Source: Mesorhizobium loti (GTDB taxonomy: Bacteria > Pseudomonadota > Alphaproteobacteria > Rhizobiales > Rhizobiaceae). Taken from it: 64,000 nt of DNA. The position numbers and the translations under genes are program-made. Below are positions 44,084 through 52,745 of the stretch, piece after piece (the first letter of the stretch is position 1; every line of letters starts with the position of its first letter). Below the pieces are notes generated by a model, which was given only the letters and a program-made list of their open reading frames with translations, ran no database searches and was not told the DNA's origin. The DNA lies in the NCBI RefSeq assembly GCF_003148495.1, contig NZ_QGGH01000023.1:1-64000 (forward strand), read 5' to 3'.

Positions 44084-45058
44084 CTACTTCACCACTGCCT
44101 CGACCCAGACGGCGATCCTCTGCGCGAGAAAGGTCGTGGTCGATGGCGACAGCGCGTCGCCGGCGATGACATGGTTGTCCGGATCGCCCGTGTCGTCGAC
44201 CGGAACCAGTTCATGCGGCGCGCCCCAGCGCCCGGCAATTTCGCGGGTGCGATCGGGCCGCACCACTTTGTCCGAATCCGAGAAGATGAACAAAGCAGGG
44301 ATGGTCGCCTTCTCCACCGGCGCGCCATAGGCAAGCTCGGTCAGCGCCTGCATCGGCAAGGTCGCTTCGATCGGATAGCGGGTGGTCCAGAATCTTTCAT
44401 TCAGCGCGTTGCGCGGCACGAAGCTGTGTTCCTTGCCGGCGACGAGTTTTGCAATCTGTTTGCCCCACGGCATGGTCAGGATTTCGGCGCCCGAAGCCTT
44501 CACGCCGAAATTCGGCGAGATGAACGCGATCGCGGCGACGCCGTCCGAAGCGCCCGGCTGCGTCGCCGCCCATACCGCCAGCGAGCCGCCGGTCGACGTG
44601 CAGATGACGATCACCTTGTCGCCGATCGCCCGGCCGATGGCGAGCGCCTCCTCATAGTCGTTGACCCAGGCATTGATGCTGCCTTGCGTCATCGCCGCGC
44701 CGTCCTGCCCATGACCGGTGAGGCGGGTGTAGAAGAGGTTGGCGTCGAGCTGGTCGGCCACGTCGTCGGGCAGTGGGCGGACCTCGCCCTTCGATGCGGA
44801 AAAGCCGTGTATGTAGACGATCGACAGCGGCGTCTTGGCATGCACCATCGGATTGGCCCAGACGATCTCCTTCTCCAGCCCGTCGCGGATTCCGGGTACC
44901 GCAGCTTCCACCTTTGCCACATAGGCCTGCGGATCGTCGCCGATGACCGAGGGATCGAAACGGATCGTGGTGTCGACGGGAACGCGTGGGCCGAGCACGA
45001 AGGCCAGTGCGAGGATGGCGACAAGGCCCAGCACAGCAAGCACGATCCGTCGCCCCAT
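44084..45058 (-). CDS. Alpha/beta hydrolase, membrane-anchored or exported
   Basis: From MGRRIVLAVLGLVAILALAF the product is 324 residues; TGGAG lies 7 bp upstream and a start at 45112 adds 18 polar residues. The N-terminal helix is an anchor or uncleaved signal. The fold marks are VYIHGFSASKGE, LTGHGQDGAAM, nucleophile elbow ICTSTGGSLAV (serine flanked by threonines), acid in FIFSDSDKVV and His in DPDNHVIAG. An esterase or lipase-like role outside the cytosol is likely, but the substrate is unknown. Confidence 0.85.
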   Translation of the reverse strand: MGRRIVLAVLGLVAILALAFVLGPRVPVDTTIRFDPSVIGDDPQAYVAKVEAAVPGIRDGLEKEIVWANPMVHAKTPLSIVYIHGFSASKGEVRPLPDDVADQLDANLFYTRLTGHGQDGAAMTQGSINAWVNDYEEALAIGRAIGDKVIVICTSTGGSLAVWAATQPGASDGVAAIAFISPNFGVKASGAEILTMPWGKQIAKLVAGKEHSFVPRNALNERFWTTRYPIEATLPMQALTELAYGAPVEKATIPALFIFSDSDKVVRPDRTREIAGRWGAPHELVPVDDTGDPDNHVIAGDALSPSTTTFLAQRIAVWVEAVVK

Positions 45059-45154
45059 CGCAGACTCCACGCAATACGATCTCAACCTATGGCAGCGGCC
45101 ACCAACAGGCAAACGCGGCCCGAAGCAGCGCGCCTGCCAACTTCGTCAGCGGAT

Positions 45155-45976
45155 CTATTCGATTGGCGGCTTGCGGTCGTAGTGCAGCGGCCGCGCCTTC
45201 CAGCTGGTCGTCAGGCTGATCACCCCTCTGCACAGCGGCCTCGGCAGCAGGCCGAGCAGTTTCAGAGGCCAGCTTGTCCGGCGCGGGAAGGTGACTTCGA
45301 AGCCGCCGGACTTGATGCCCCGCGCCATGCGGCGCGATGCGCGGCTGACCGGCATCAGTCCCGGCATCGGCAGCATGTTCTTCTCGGTCAGCGGAGTGTC
45401 GATGAAGCCAGGATTGAACACCTGGATGCGTACGTTCATTTTGTCGAAATCATACTTCAGCGACTCGGCCAGGATGTTGATTGCCGCCTTGGTGCCGCCA
45501 TAGGCGGCCGTTGTCGGCCAGCCGAAATAGGACGTGACGGAGCCGACCAGCACGACATGGCCGCGTGCCCGCACACGCATGCGTTCGATGACGGGCACCA
45601 GGCCGTTGATGATGCCGAAATAGTTGACCTCGAAGGTCCGGCGAAAGTCGTTGACGACAAGATTTTCACCCGGCGTCGAAATGTAGTTTCCAGCATTGAA
45701 GATGGCGAGCACGATGGGGCCGAGCTCCTTCTCGATCGCGGCGACGGTTCTTGCCATGCGCGGCTCGTCGGTGACGTCGCAGGGAAAGGCCGTGACGCTG
45801 CCCGGCATCTGTGCGGTCTCGACGACAAGCGTGTCGATCGGATCGTCGTCGAGCGCCGTCACCGCCACGGCATAGCCCTGGGACGCAAGATCCCTGGCCA
45901 GCGCTCTGCCGATACCGCTTGAGCCGCCCGTGATCCAGGCGACGCCGTGCTTCGGGTTGGCCCGATAGAGTGTCAT
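45155..45976 (-). CDS. Short-chain dehydrogenase/reductase
   Basis: The 273-residue product carries the classical SDR cofactor motif WITGGSSGIGRALARD, the FNAGNY motif, and the catalytic Ser-Tyr-Lys in VGSVTSYFGWPTTAAYGGTK. The C-terminal 70 residues (RTSWPLKLLGLLPRPLCRGV) are hydrophobic-basic, suggesting membrane association. The end is 96 bp before the hydrolase gene in the same direction, so they may form an operon. The substrate is not evident. Confidence 0.9.
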   Translation of the reverse strand: MTLYRANPKHGVAWITGGSSGIGRALARDLASQGYAVAVTALDDDPIDTLVVETAQMPGSVTAFPCDVTDEPRMARTVAAIEKELGPIVLAIFNAGNYISTPGENLVVNDFRRTFEVNYFGIINGLVPVIERMRVRARGHVVLVGSVTSYFGWPTTAAYGGTKAAINILAESLKYDFDKMNVRIQVFNPGFIDTPLTEKNMLPMPGLMPVSRASRRMARGIKSGGFEVTFPRRTSWPLKLLGLLPRPLCRGVISLTTSWKARPLHYDRKPPIE

Positions 45977-46202
45977 GCTGCGCCCTGTCGACTTGTTGGT
46001 GCTTTGCTCTAGCCGTGAAGAAATCGAATGAAAAGCTGCTTTTCAACGTCAGCCGGAAATGAACAGTGGCGCAAGAGGTCGGTCTCGGGAAGCGTTGACG
46101 CAACTACAGTACCGCAAATGCGACTGGACCAGACAAATTCTTGCCTTGAAACCGAAGCGTCGGGTTTCTAGGGTTTCGGCGCATGCACACAAGGAATCCT
46201 GA

Positions 46203-47237
46203 ATGCCCCGTTCTGTGATCGACGCGATCGGCAACACGCCTCTGATCCGCCTCAACAAAGCTTCCGAGCAAACCGGCTGCGAGATCCTGGGCAAGGCCGA
46301 ATTCATGAATCCGGGCCAGTCGGTCAAGGATCGCGCGGGCCTGTTCATCATCCGCGACGCCGAGCAGCGTGGGCTGCTGAAGCCAGGCGGCGTCATCGTC
46401 GAAGGGACGGCCGGCAACACCGGCATCGGGTTGACGCTGGTCGCCAAGGCGCTCGGCTACCGCACCGTCATCGTCATTCCGGACACACAGAGCCAGGAGA
46501 AGAAGGACACGATCAAACTGCTCGGCGCCGAGCTGATCGAGGTGCCTGCGGTGCCATACAAGAACCCCAACAATTACGTGAAACTGTCGGGGCGGCTGGC
46601 CGAGCAACTGGCAAGGACCGAGCCGAACGGCGCCATCTGGGCCAATCAGTTCGACAATGTCGCCAACCGTGACGGCCATATTCGCACCACGGCGGAAGAA
46701 ATCTGGAACCAGACAGGCGGCAAGGTCGATGGCTTTGTCTCGGCGGTCGGTTCGGGCGGAACGCTGGCCGGCGTCGCCTTCGGGCTAAAGGCGAAAAGCA
46801 AGGATGTGAAGATCGCGCTCGCCGATCCGCTAGGGGCTGCGCTCTACTCCTTCTATACCAGCGGCGAGCTGAAGTCCGAAGGCAGCTCGATCACCGAAGG
46901 CATCGGGCAGGGGCGCATCACCGCCAATCTCGAAGGGTTCACGCCGGATTTTTCATTCCAGATCCCCGATGAGGAGGCGCTGCCGATCGTCTTCGACCTG
47001 ATCCAGGAAGAGGGCCTTTGCGTCGGCGGCTCGACCGGCATCAACATTGCCGGCGCGATCCGCCTGGCCAGGGAATTGGGGCCCGGCCACACCATCGTGA
47101 CCATTCTTTGCGACTATGGCTCACGCTATCAGTCAAAGCTGTTCAACCCGGAATTCCTGCGCGAGAAGCAGCTGCCGGTGCCGGGCTGGATGGAACTGAA
47201 GAGCAAGATCTCGGTGCCGTTCGAGAAAGTCGCCTGA
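46203..47237 (+). CDS. Cysteine synthase-like PLP enzyme (CysK/Cds1 group)
   Basis: The 344-residue product starts MPRSVIDAIGNTPLIRLNKA after AAGGA with 7-base spacing. The PLP lysine is in FMNPGQSVKDRAG, and the phosphate loop is GSGGTLAGVAFG. It is about 30 residues longer than typical CysK, and the asparagine loop reads GTAGNTGIG in place of the usual PTSGNTGI. Enzymes with this variant include cysteine desulfhydrase-like proteins such as mycobacterial Cds1, as far as I recall. So it either makes cysteine from O-acetylserine or releases sulphide from cysteine. It overlaps alaX by one base. Confidence 0.85.
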   Translation: MPRSVIDAIGNTPLIRLNKASEQTGCEILGKAEFMNPGQSVKDRAGLFIIRDAEQRGLLKPGGVIVEGTAGNTGIGLTLVAKALGYRTVIVIPDTQSQEKKDTIKLLGAELIEVPAVPYKNPNNYVKLSGRLAEQLARTEPNGAIWANQFDNVANRDGHIRTTAEEIWNQTGGKVDGFVSAVGSGGTLAGVAFGLKAKSKDVKIALADPLGAALYSFYTSGELKSEGSSITEGIGQGRITANLEGFTPDFSFQIPDEEALPIVFDLIQEEGLCVGGSTGINIAGAIRLARELGPGHTIVTILCDYGSRYQSKLFNPEFLREKQLPVPGWMELKSKISVPFEKVA

Positions 47238-47980
47238 TGGCGCACAAGACGGAAGCGCTGTTTCGCGACGATGCTTATCTGAAGACGGCTGAGGCAACGG
47301 TCGCCGCCATCAACGATCGCGGCGGCATCATTCTCGACCGGACGATCTTCTACGCCACTTCGGGCGGCCAACCGGGCGATACCGGATATTTCGAGCGCGG
47401 CGACGGCAGCCGCATCGCCATCGCCGCCACCATTACCGGCGAGACCAAGGACGAGATCATCCATGTGCCGGCGCCGGAGCAAGCGGTTCCGCAGGTCGGC
47501 GAGAAGGTGAGGCTGGCGATCGACTGGGAGCGGCGGCATCTCTTGATGCGCATGCATGCTGCCTGCCATCTGCTCACCGTCGTCTGCCCATTCCCGATCA
47601 CGGGTGCTTCGGTTTCAGAAGACGACAGCCGTGTCGATTTCGATGCTCCCGATGCCGGCTTCACCAAGGAGGACGTCACCGCAGGGCTGATGGAGCTGGT
47701 GCGGGCCGACCACCCGATCTTTGTCAGGCTGATCAGCGACGAGGAATTGGCCGCCAACCCCGGCCTGGTGAAATCCAAGAACGTCCGGCCGCCGGTCAGC
47801 ACCGGCAAGATCCGCCTTGTCTGCATCGGTGACAACGCCTCCGTCGACAGCCAGCCCTGCGGCGGCACCCATGTCAAAAGCACCGGCGAAGTCGGCGAAA
47901 TCCACATCGGCAAGATCGAGAAGAAGGGCCGCGAAAACAGGCGCTTCCGCATCCGCTTCGGCCCGATGCCGGCGGTCTAA
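47237..47980 (+). CDS. alaX: Alanyl-tRNA editing protein AlaX
   Basis: The 247-residue product starts MAHKTEALFRDDAYLKTAEA at the base shared with the cysK-like stop. The zinc site is HxxxH in MRMHAACHLLTVV plus Cys and His in SQPCGGTHVKSTGEVG. It hydrolyses Ser- or Gly-tRNA(Ala) in trans, as the AlaRS editing domain does in cis. Length fits AlaX-M with the Gly-rich N-terminal domain. It is coupled to a cysteine enzyme and followed by sseA 39 bp later. Confidence 0.93.
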   Translation: MAHKTEALFRDDAYLKTAEATVAAINDRGGIILDRTIFYATSGGQPGDTGYFERGDGSRIAIAATITGETKDEIIHVPAPEQAVPQVGEKVRLAIDWERRHLLMRMHAACHLLTVVCPFPITGASVSEDDSRVDFDAPDAGFTKEDVTAGLMELVRADHPIFVRLISDEELAANPGLVKSKNVRPPVSTGKIRLVCIGDNASVDSQPCGGTHVKSTGEVGEIHIGKIEKKGRENRRFRIRFGPMPAV

Positions 47981-48019
47981 ACAGACAGTGATCGCCAAAA
48001 GGCGAGCAGGAGAACAAGA

Positions 48020-48871
48020 ATGGCCCAAGACAGTCCTTTCACCATCGACGCAGACTGGCTGCAGCAGCGTCTCGGCGAGCCGGGCCTGACGATTGTCGAC
48101 GCGTCCTGGTATCTTCCGGCGCAAAAGCGCGATGCGCGCGGTGAATATGAGGCGGCGCACATTCCGGGCGCACGGTTCCTGGATCAGGATACTGTTTCTG
48201 ACCCGGATTCGTCCCTGCCGCATACGTTGCCGTCGCCGCAGCATTTCGCCCAGTATGTGGGCGCCATGGGCGTCTCGGCCGATGACACCATCGCCGTCTA
48301 TGACGGTCCGGGTTTCTTCTCCGCACCTCGGGCATGGTGGATGTTCCGGGTGATGGGCGTCTTCCAGACCTATATTCTAGACGGCGGCTTCGATGGCTGG
48401 AAAGCCGCCGGCCGGCCGGTAACGGCCGAACCGACGAAGATCGCGCCAGGCGTGTTTCATGCCGATTTCGACGCCGGGCGCGTTGCCAGCCTCGCTGACA
48501 TGCGCAGGATCGTCGACACCAGGGCGAGCCAGATCGCCGATGCCCGTGGGCCGGGCCGCTTTACCGGCACCGAGCCTGAACCGCGCGCGGGTATCCGCTC
48601 CGGCCATATGCCTAGCGCGCGCAGTCTGCCCTATTCGGCGCTGTCGGAAAATGGCGAGCTGTTGTCGAAGGACCGCCTGCGCAAGGTGATCGAGGACGCC
48701 GGCATCGATCTGTCGAAACCCGTCGTCACCTCATGTGGTTCCGGCATTACAGCCGCGGTGGTGACGCTGGCGCTGGAAACGCTTGGCCATACCGACAACA
48801 GGCTTTACGACGGCTCATGGACGGAGTGGGGTGGGCTTTCCGACACGCCTGTCGTGACTGGCAAGGAATGA
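48020..48871 (+). CDS. sseA: 3-mercaptopyruvate sulfurtransferase
   Basis: The 283-residue product has two rhodanese domains; the second is active, with the catalytic cysteine in VVTSCGSGITAAVV, the CGSG(V/I)TA loop of mercaptopyruvate enzymes rather than thiosulphate enzymes. The interdomain region holds RGPGRFTGTEPEPRAGIRSG. It moves sulphur from 3-mercaptopyruvate to thiols or cyanide. Its stop overlaps the GNAT gene (ATGA). Confidence 0.93.
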   Translation: MAQDSPFTIDADWLQQRLGEPGLTIVDASWYLPAQKRDARGEYEAAHIPGARFLDQDTVSDPDSSLPHTLPSPQHFAQYVGAMGVSADDTIAVYDGPGFFSAPRAWWMFRVMGVFQTYILDGGFDGWKAAGRPVTAEPTKIAPGVFHADFDAGRVASLADMRRIVDTRASQIADARGPGRFTGTEPEPRAGIRSGHMPSARSLPYSALSENGELLSKDRLRKVIEDAGIDLSKPVVTSCGSGITAAVVTLALETLGHTDNRLYDGSWTEWGGLSDTPVVTGKE

Positions 48872-49440
48872 AGACGATGGAAAACGGCGTGCTGGAAGAC
48901 ATCGAAGTCACGGTGACGTTCCTCGAGATGCATGTGCCGCCGGCCTATTCGCCGCCTGTGCCTTACAACCGTCAGGTCGCGCTGCTGAAGACCAAGGATA
49001 TTCCGCTGCATTTCTATCGGTATCTGATGGACCGGGTGGGGCGCAAATGGCACTGGGTCAATGTGCTGCGGCTGGATGATGACGAGCTTTCCGCCGGCAT
49101 CCACCGCGAAGACCGCGACATCAGGGTGCTCTACCTCGACGGCGCACCGGCCGGCTTCTTCGATCTCAAGCCGCATCTGCCGGAAGAAGTCGAACTCGCC
49201 TATTTCGGCATGATGGAACATGCGACCGGGCAAGGCATCGGCCGCTGGTTCCTGGGCTCTGCCATCGCCGCCGCATGGTCGTACGGACCGAAGCGGGTGA
49301 CGGTGCAGACCTGCACGCTCGATCATCCCGCGGCTTTGCCACTCTACCAGAAGCTTGGTTTTGCACCGGTGGCGCAAAAGAAGGAGACCGTGCATCCGCT
49401 GCCGTTCGCCGAACGCTCGGCCAGCGTCATGCGGCCGTGA
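48868..49440 (+). CDS. GNAT family N-acetyltransferase
   Basis: From the ATGA overlap with sseA the product is 190 residues, preceded by AAGGA. The acetyl-CoA loop is in EHATGQGIGRWFLGSAIAAA, preceded by a beta strand ending YFGMM. The end is PLYQKLGFAPVAQKKETV, typical of GNAT motif B. The substrate is unknown. Translational coupling to sseA suggests a role tied to the cysteine/sulphur cluster. Confidence 0.9.
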   Translation: MKTMENGVLEDIEVTVTFLEMHVPPAYSPPVPYNRQVALLKTKDIPLHFYRYLMDRVGRKWHWVNVLRLDDDELSAGIHREDRDIRVLYLDGAPAGFFDLKPHLPEEVELAYFGMMEHATGQGIGRWFLGSAIAAAWSYGPKRVTVQTCTLDHPAALPLYQKLGFAPVAQKKETVHPLPFAERSASVMRP

Positions 49441-49557
49441 CACCAGCCGGAATCTGACATCAGCTGGAATCTGAACTCGCCGTTCATCGGCGCTTCAGGC
49501 TGCCTTCGGCATGTTGCCCGCACCATCAATGCGGCCAAGGCCGAAGGAGACGAAAAT

Positions 49558-50115
49558 ATGCTGACCCGCCGTACACTTGCCGCCGCGCTGATCGCGGCCA
49601 TTGCCATGCCGAGCCTTGCCGCCGCCCAGGCGACCACGCCTTCGGCCGCGACGATCGAGCGGAAGCTTGAGGCAGCACCCCGGGTGAAGTTGCGGCCAAA
49701 CGAGCGCGTCACCATCCGCGAATTCAAGCGGCGCCCGGATTTGCGCCGCATGGCCCGCTCGATCGATATCCAGTCGATCAACTTCGCCTTCAGTTCGGCG
49801 GCCATTTCCAACTCGCAATACGACAAGATCGAAAACATCGCCGATGCGCTGCGGCGCATCCTGCGCCGCGATCCGGGCGCCCGCGTGCTGATCGAGGGCC
49901 ATACCGACGCCGTCGGTTCTTTCCAGTCGAACCAGGCCCTGTCCGAACAGCGCGCCGCTTCGCTCAAACGCACGCTGGTGCGCGAATTCGGTGTGCCCGG
50001 CTATGCACTGGAAACCGTTGGTTACGGTGAGGAGTTCCTGCTGGTGCAGACGCAGAACGAGAATTGGCAGAATCGCCGGGTGACGTTGCGCCGCTTCGAC
50101 GATTTCATACGCTGA
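49558..50115 (+). CDS. OmpA-domain periplasmic protein
   Basis: The 185-residue product has a signal peptide (MLTRRTLAAALIAAIAMPSL, cut near AAA-QA) and a C-terminal OmpA-like peptidoglycan-binding domain: SINFAFSSAAISNSQYDKIE, VLIEGHTDAVGSFQSNQALS and the end NENWQNRRVTLRR. There is no lipobox cysteine, so it is soluble in the periplasm or held by peptidoglycan. A GGAGACGAAAAT site precedes the ATG. Confidence 0.88.
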   Translation: MLTRRTLAAALIAAIAMPSLAAAQATTPSAATIERKLEAAPRVKLRPNERVTIREFKRRPDLRRMARSIDIQSINFAFSSAAISNSQYDKIENIADALRRILRRDPGARVLIEGHTDAVGSFQSNQALSEQRAASLKRTLVREFGVPGYALETVGYGEEFLLVQTQNENWQNRRVTLRRFDDFIR

Positions 50116-50304
50116 CCTCACGAAGGACGACATGAATTGTTTATCTGGCTAATCATGCCGGATTGAAGGGACAACTGATGTGAACAGATCTGGTCCGGGA
50201 GCGATCGCAGAAAGTCGATCGGTCCTTCGACATTTGGCGGGAATCGGGTGGGAAGCGTGGATCTGAGGGCATAATTTCCGGTCAACGACACCGGAGATTT
50301 CACC

Positions 50305-50772
50305 ATGACAATCCAGTTCAAGGCATTGCCGACCGAAGATGTCAGAGCTCTGCAGCGCGGCGGCTCCGACGCTTATGGCCAGACGCCCGAGCGCAGAATT
50401 TCCGACGGTGACGGCATGCCTTGCCGGCATTGCCTGAGAAACATCGCCGCCGGTGACGCTTACCTCATTCTGGCCTACCGGCCATTCCCGGAGCTTCAGC
50501 CCTATGCCGAGACCGGGCCGATCTTCCTGCATGCCGAGGAATGCGACCGTGCCGCCGGGAGCGAAGCACTTCCCGAGATTCTCGAAAGCCCCAACTATAT
50601 CGTGCGCGGCTATGGCAGCGATGATCGTATCGTCTATGGCAGTGGCGGTGTCATCCCAACCGGAGACATCACCGCGCGGGCCGCCACCTTGTTGGAACGG
50701 GACGATATCGCCTACGTCCATGTCCGCTCGGCGCGCAACAATTGCTACCAGTGCCGCATCGAGCGCGCATGA
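50305..50772 (+). CDS. DUF1203 family protein
   Basis: The 155-residue product contains MPCRHCLRNIAAGDAYLILA, GPIFLHAEECDRAAG and NYIVRGYGSDDRIVYGSGGV, then ends SARNNCYQCRIERA. The CRHC and CYQC pairs and the IFLHxxxC motif mark DUF1203. The paired cysteines suggest a zinc site. Function unknown. GGAGA precedes the ATG by 10 bp. Confidence 0.85.
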   Translation: MTIQFKALPTEDVRALQRGGSDAYGQTPERRISDGDGMPCRHCLRNIAAGDAYLILAYRPFPELQPYAETGPIFLHAEECDRAAGSEALPEILESPNYIVRGYGSDDRIVYGSGGVIPTGDITARAATLLERDDIAYVHVRSARNNCYQCRIERA

Positions 50773-50892
50773 GGCGCCGGGATTGCCGACGGGAGACGCT
50801 GTCGTACTCCCGTCGCACAATCGCGATAGAAAGCGATTGTCGATCGATTTGCCGACCGCGGAATGAACCGGCGGCAAATCTCGATATCGAGG

Positions 50893-50918
50893 AAGCGGGG
50901 CTTTGGCTCCGCTTTTTT
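50893..50918 (+). terminator. Terminator downstream of the DUF1203 gene
   Basis: AAGCGG and CCGCTT form the stem, extended by inner GG/CT pairs with mismatches, followed by TTTTTT. It faces the converging ald gene. Confidence 0.65.
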
Positions 50919-50940
50919 GTTGCCCGCTCCTACCCCAAAG

Positions 50941-50969
50941 AAAAACCCGCCGGCATGGAACCGGCGGGT
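50941..50969 (-). terminator. Terminator after ald (leftward)
   Basis: ACCCGCCGG and CCGGCGGGT are perfect 9-base arms around CATGGAA. Leftward the stem runs into TTTTTCTTTG. Confidence 0.85.
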
Positions 50970-50999
50970 GAGACGGGAGGAAGCTGTCTTTTCGTGAAA

Positions 51000-52115
51000 T
51001 CAGGCAGCGAGAACCGCTTTCGGCTCGACCAGTTCGTAGCCGAGTGCTTCGGCGACCGCCCGGTTGGTGATCTTGCCCTTGTGGACATTGAGGCCGTTGC
51101 GCAAATGATGGTCGTCGACCAGCGCCTTCAGGCCCTTGTCGGCAAGCTGCAGGCCGTAGTGAAGCGTCGCGTTGTTGAGCGCATGGGCTGACGTGACCGG
51201 CACGGCGCCCGGCATATTGGCGACGCAATAGTGGATGACGCCGTCCACCTCGTAGGTCGGATCGGCGTGAGTGGTGGCATGCGAGGTCTCGAAGCAGCCG
51301 CCCTGGTCGATGGCGACGTCGACCAGCACCGAGCCCTTCTTCATGCCCGAGAGCATTTCGCGCGAAACCAGCTTGGGCGCCGCAGCGCCCGGGATCAGCA
51401 CCGCGCCGACGACGATGTCGGCCGAAAAGCACTCTTCTTCCAGCGCTTCGACAGTCGAGTAGCGGGTATGGACGCGACCGGTGAAGAGGTCGTCGAGCTG
51501 GCGCAATCTCGGGATCGAACGATCGATGATGGTGACATCGGCTCCAAGCCCGACCGCCATCCTGGCAGCGTGCAGGCCGACAACGCCGCCGCCGAGCACG
51601 GTGACCTTGCCGGGCAGCACGCCGGGCACGCCGCCCAGCAGCACGCCGCGGCCGCCATTGGCCTTCTGCAGCGCCGTGGCGCCGGCCTGGATCGACAGAC
51701 GTCCGGCGACTTCCGACATCGGTGCCAGCAGCGGCAGGCCGCCACGATCGTCGGTCACGGTCTCGTAGGCGATTGCCGTCACGCCGGAAGCAAGCAGGCC
51801 TTTGGTCTGTTCCGGGTCCGGGGCAAGATGAAGATAGGTGTACAGGATCTGGCCTTCGCGCAGCTGCGCCCATTCGTTGGGCTGCGGCTCCTTGACCTTG
51901 ACGATCATGTCCGACTTGGCGAACACGTCGGCGGCCGTCTTGGCAATCGTGGCGCCGGCGGCGCGGTAGGCGTTGTCATCGGCGCCGATGCCGGCCCCGG
52001 CGCCGGTCTCGACCAGCACTTCGTGGCCGTGGGCGACATATTCGCGGACCGAGCCGGGGGTGAGGCCGACGCGATATTCGTGGTTCTTGATTTCCTTGGG
52101 GCAGCCGACGCGCAT
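51000..52115 (-). CDS. ald: Alanine dehydrogenase
   Basis: The 371-residue product starts MRVGCPKEIKNHEYRVGLTP. Lys in KEPQPNEWAQL and His in YTYLHLAPDPEQ are the catalytic residues of the family, and KVTVLGGGVVGLHAARMAVG is the NAD fold. Length is normal. It deaminates alanine to pyruvate or the reverse. In rhizobia it also feeds alanine export in symbiosis. It is divergent from an Lrp-type gene, which is probably its regulator. Confidence 0.96.
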   Translation of the reverse strand: MRVGCPKEIKNHEYRVGLTPGSVREYVAHGHEVLVETGAGAGIGADDNAYRAAGATIAKTAADVFAKSDMIVKVKEPQPNEWAQLREGQILYTYLHLAPDPEQTKGLLASGVTAIAYETVTDDRGGLPLLAPMSEVAGRLSIQAGATALQKANGGRGVLLGGVPGVLPGKVTVLGGGVVGLHAARMAVGLGADVTIIDRSIPRLRQLDDLFTGRVHTRYSTVEALEEECFSADIVVGAVLIPGAAAPKLVSREMLSGMKKGSVLVDVAIDQGGCFETSHATTHADPTYEVDGVIHYCVANMPGAVPVTSAHALNNATLHYGLQLADKGLKALVDDHHLRNGLNVHKGKITNRAVAEALGYELVEPKAVLAA

Positions 52116-52232
52116 TTTCTTCTCCTGATCCGGCCCTTTTGGGCTCGTTCCCTGTATGGATGGAGTGAACCACGAATCGGTGTGCAGGTGTTTGCGAATG
52201 CGCTTGCGCGGATGGGCGCGTTTCGATAATTG

Positions 52233-52240
52233 TTGCGCAA
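52233..52240. promoter_or_regulatory. TTGCGCAA palindrome in the ald-lrp intergenic region
   Basis: TTGCGCAA is a perfect 8-base palindrome, within the A/T-flanked TGTTGCGCAAAATA, in the 156 bp between the divergent genes. Such short, A/T-flanked dyads suit Lrp/AsnC octamers. No footprint evidence is available. Confidence 0.4.
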
Positions 52241-52271
52241 AATAGCAGGATATTCGCAGGATTCACGAAAA

Positions 52272-52745
52272 ATGCCGCTCGACAGGATTGATATCGCCAT
52301 TCTCGAGACTCTGCAGAAGGATGGCAGGATACCCAATGCAGCACTTGCCGAGAAGGTTGGCCTGTCGCAGTCGGCCTGTTCGCGCCGGCTCGACAATCTG
52401 GAGAAATCCGGAACCATCCGCGGCTACCACGCCCGGCTTTCCAATGCAGCACTTGGCCACCAGATGACGGCGATCGTGCACATATCGCTGTCGGGGCAGT
52501 TCGAGAAGACGCTGTCGGATTTCGAGGCGGCGATCAAGCGCTGCCCGAACGTGCTGTCGTGCCATCTGATGTCGGGCGAATACGACTACATCCTGCGCAT
52601 CGCGGCAAAGGATCTCGTCGACTATGAGCGCATCCACAAGGAATGGCTGTCGGCGATGCCGCATGTGACCAAGATCAATTCGTCCTTTGCCTTGCGCGAA
52701 ATCGTCGACCGGACCGCCATGGGCATGAAGCCGGAAATGGCCTAG
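52272..52745 (+). CDS. Lrp/AsnC family transcriptional regulator (AldR-like)
   Basis: From MPLDRIDIAILETLQKDGRI the product is 157 residues; a TTG at 52230 would add 14. The N-terminal helix-turn-helix is NAALAEKVGLSQSACSRRLD and the C-terminal RAM domain includes CHLMSGEYDYILRIAAKDL. By position it should control ald, probably in response to alanine. The stop codon overlaps the convergent cyclo-ligase gene by four bases. Confidence 0.93.
   Translation: MPLDRIDIAILETLQKDGRIPNAALAEKVGLSQSACSRRLDNLEKSGTIRGYHARLSNAALGHQMTAIVHISLSGQFEKTLSDFEAAIKRCPNVLSCHLMSGEYDYILRIAAKDLVDYERIHKEWLSAMPHVTKINSSFALREIVDRTAMGMKPEMA

Noticed and set aside
44057..45922. Rightward 621-codon open frame over the hydrolase and SDR genes
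   Set aside because: It spans two recognisable leftward genes with catalytic motifs and their intergenic gap; the product shows no family signal.
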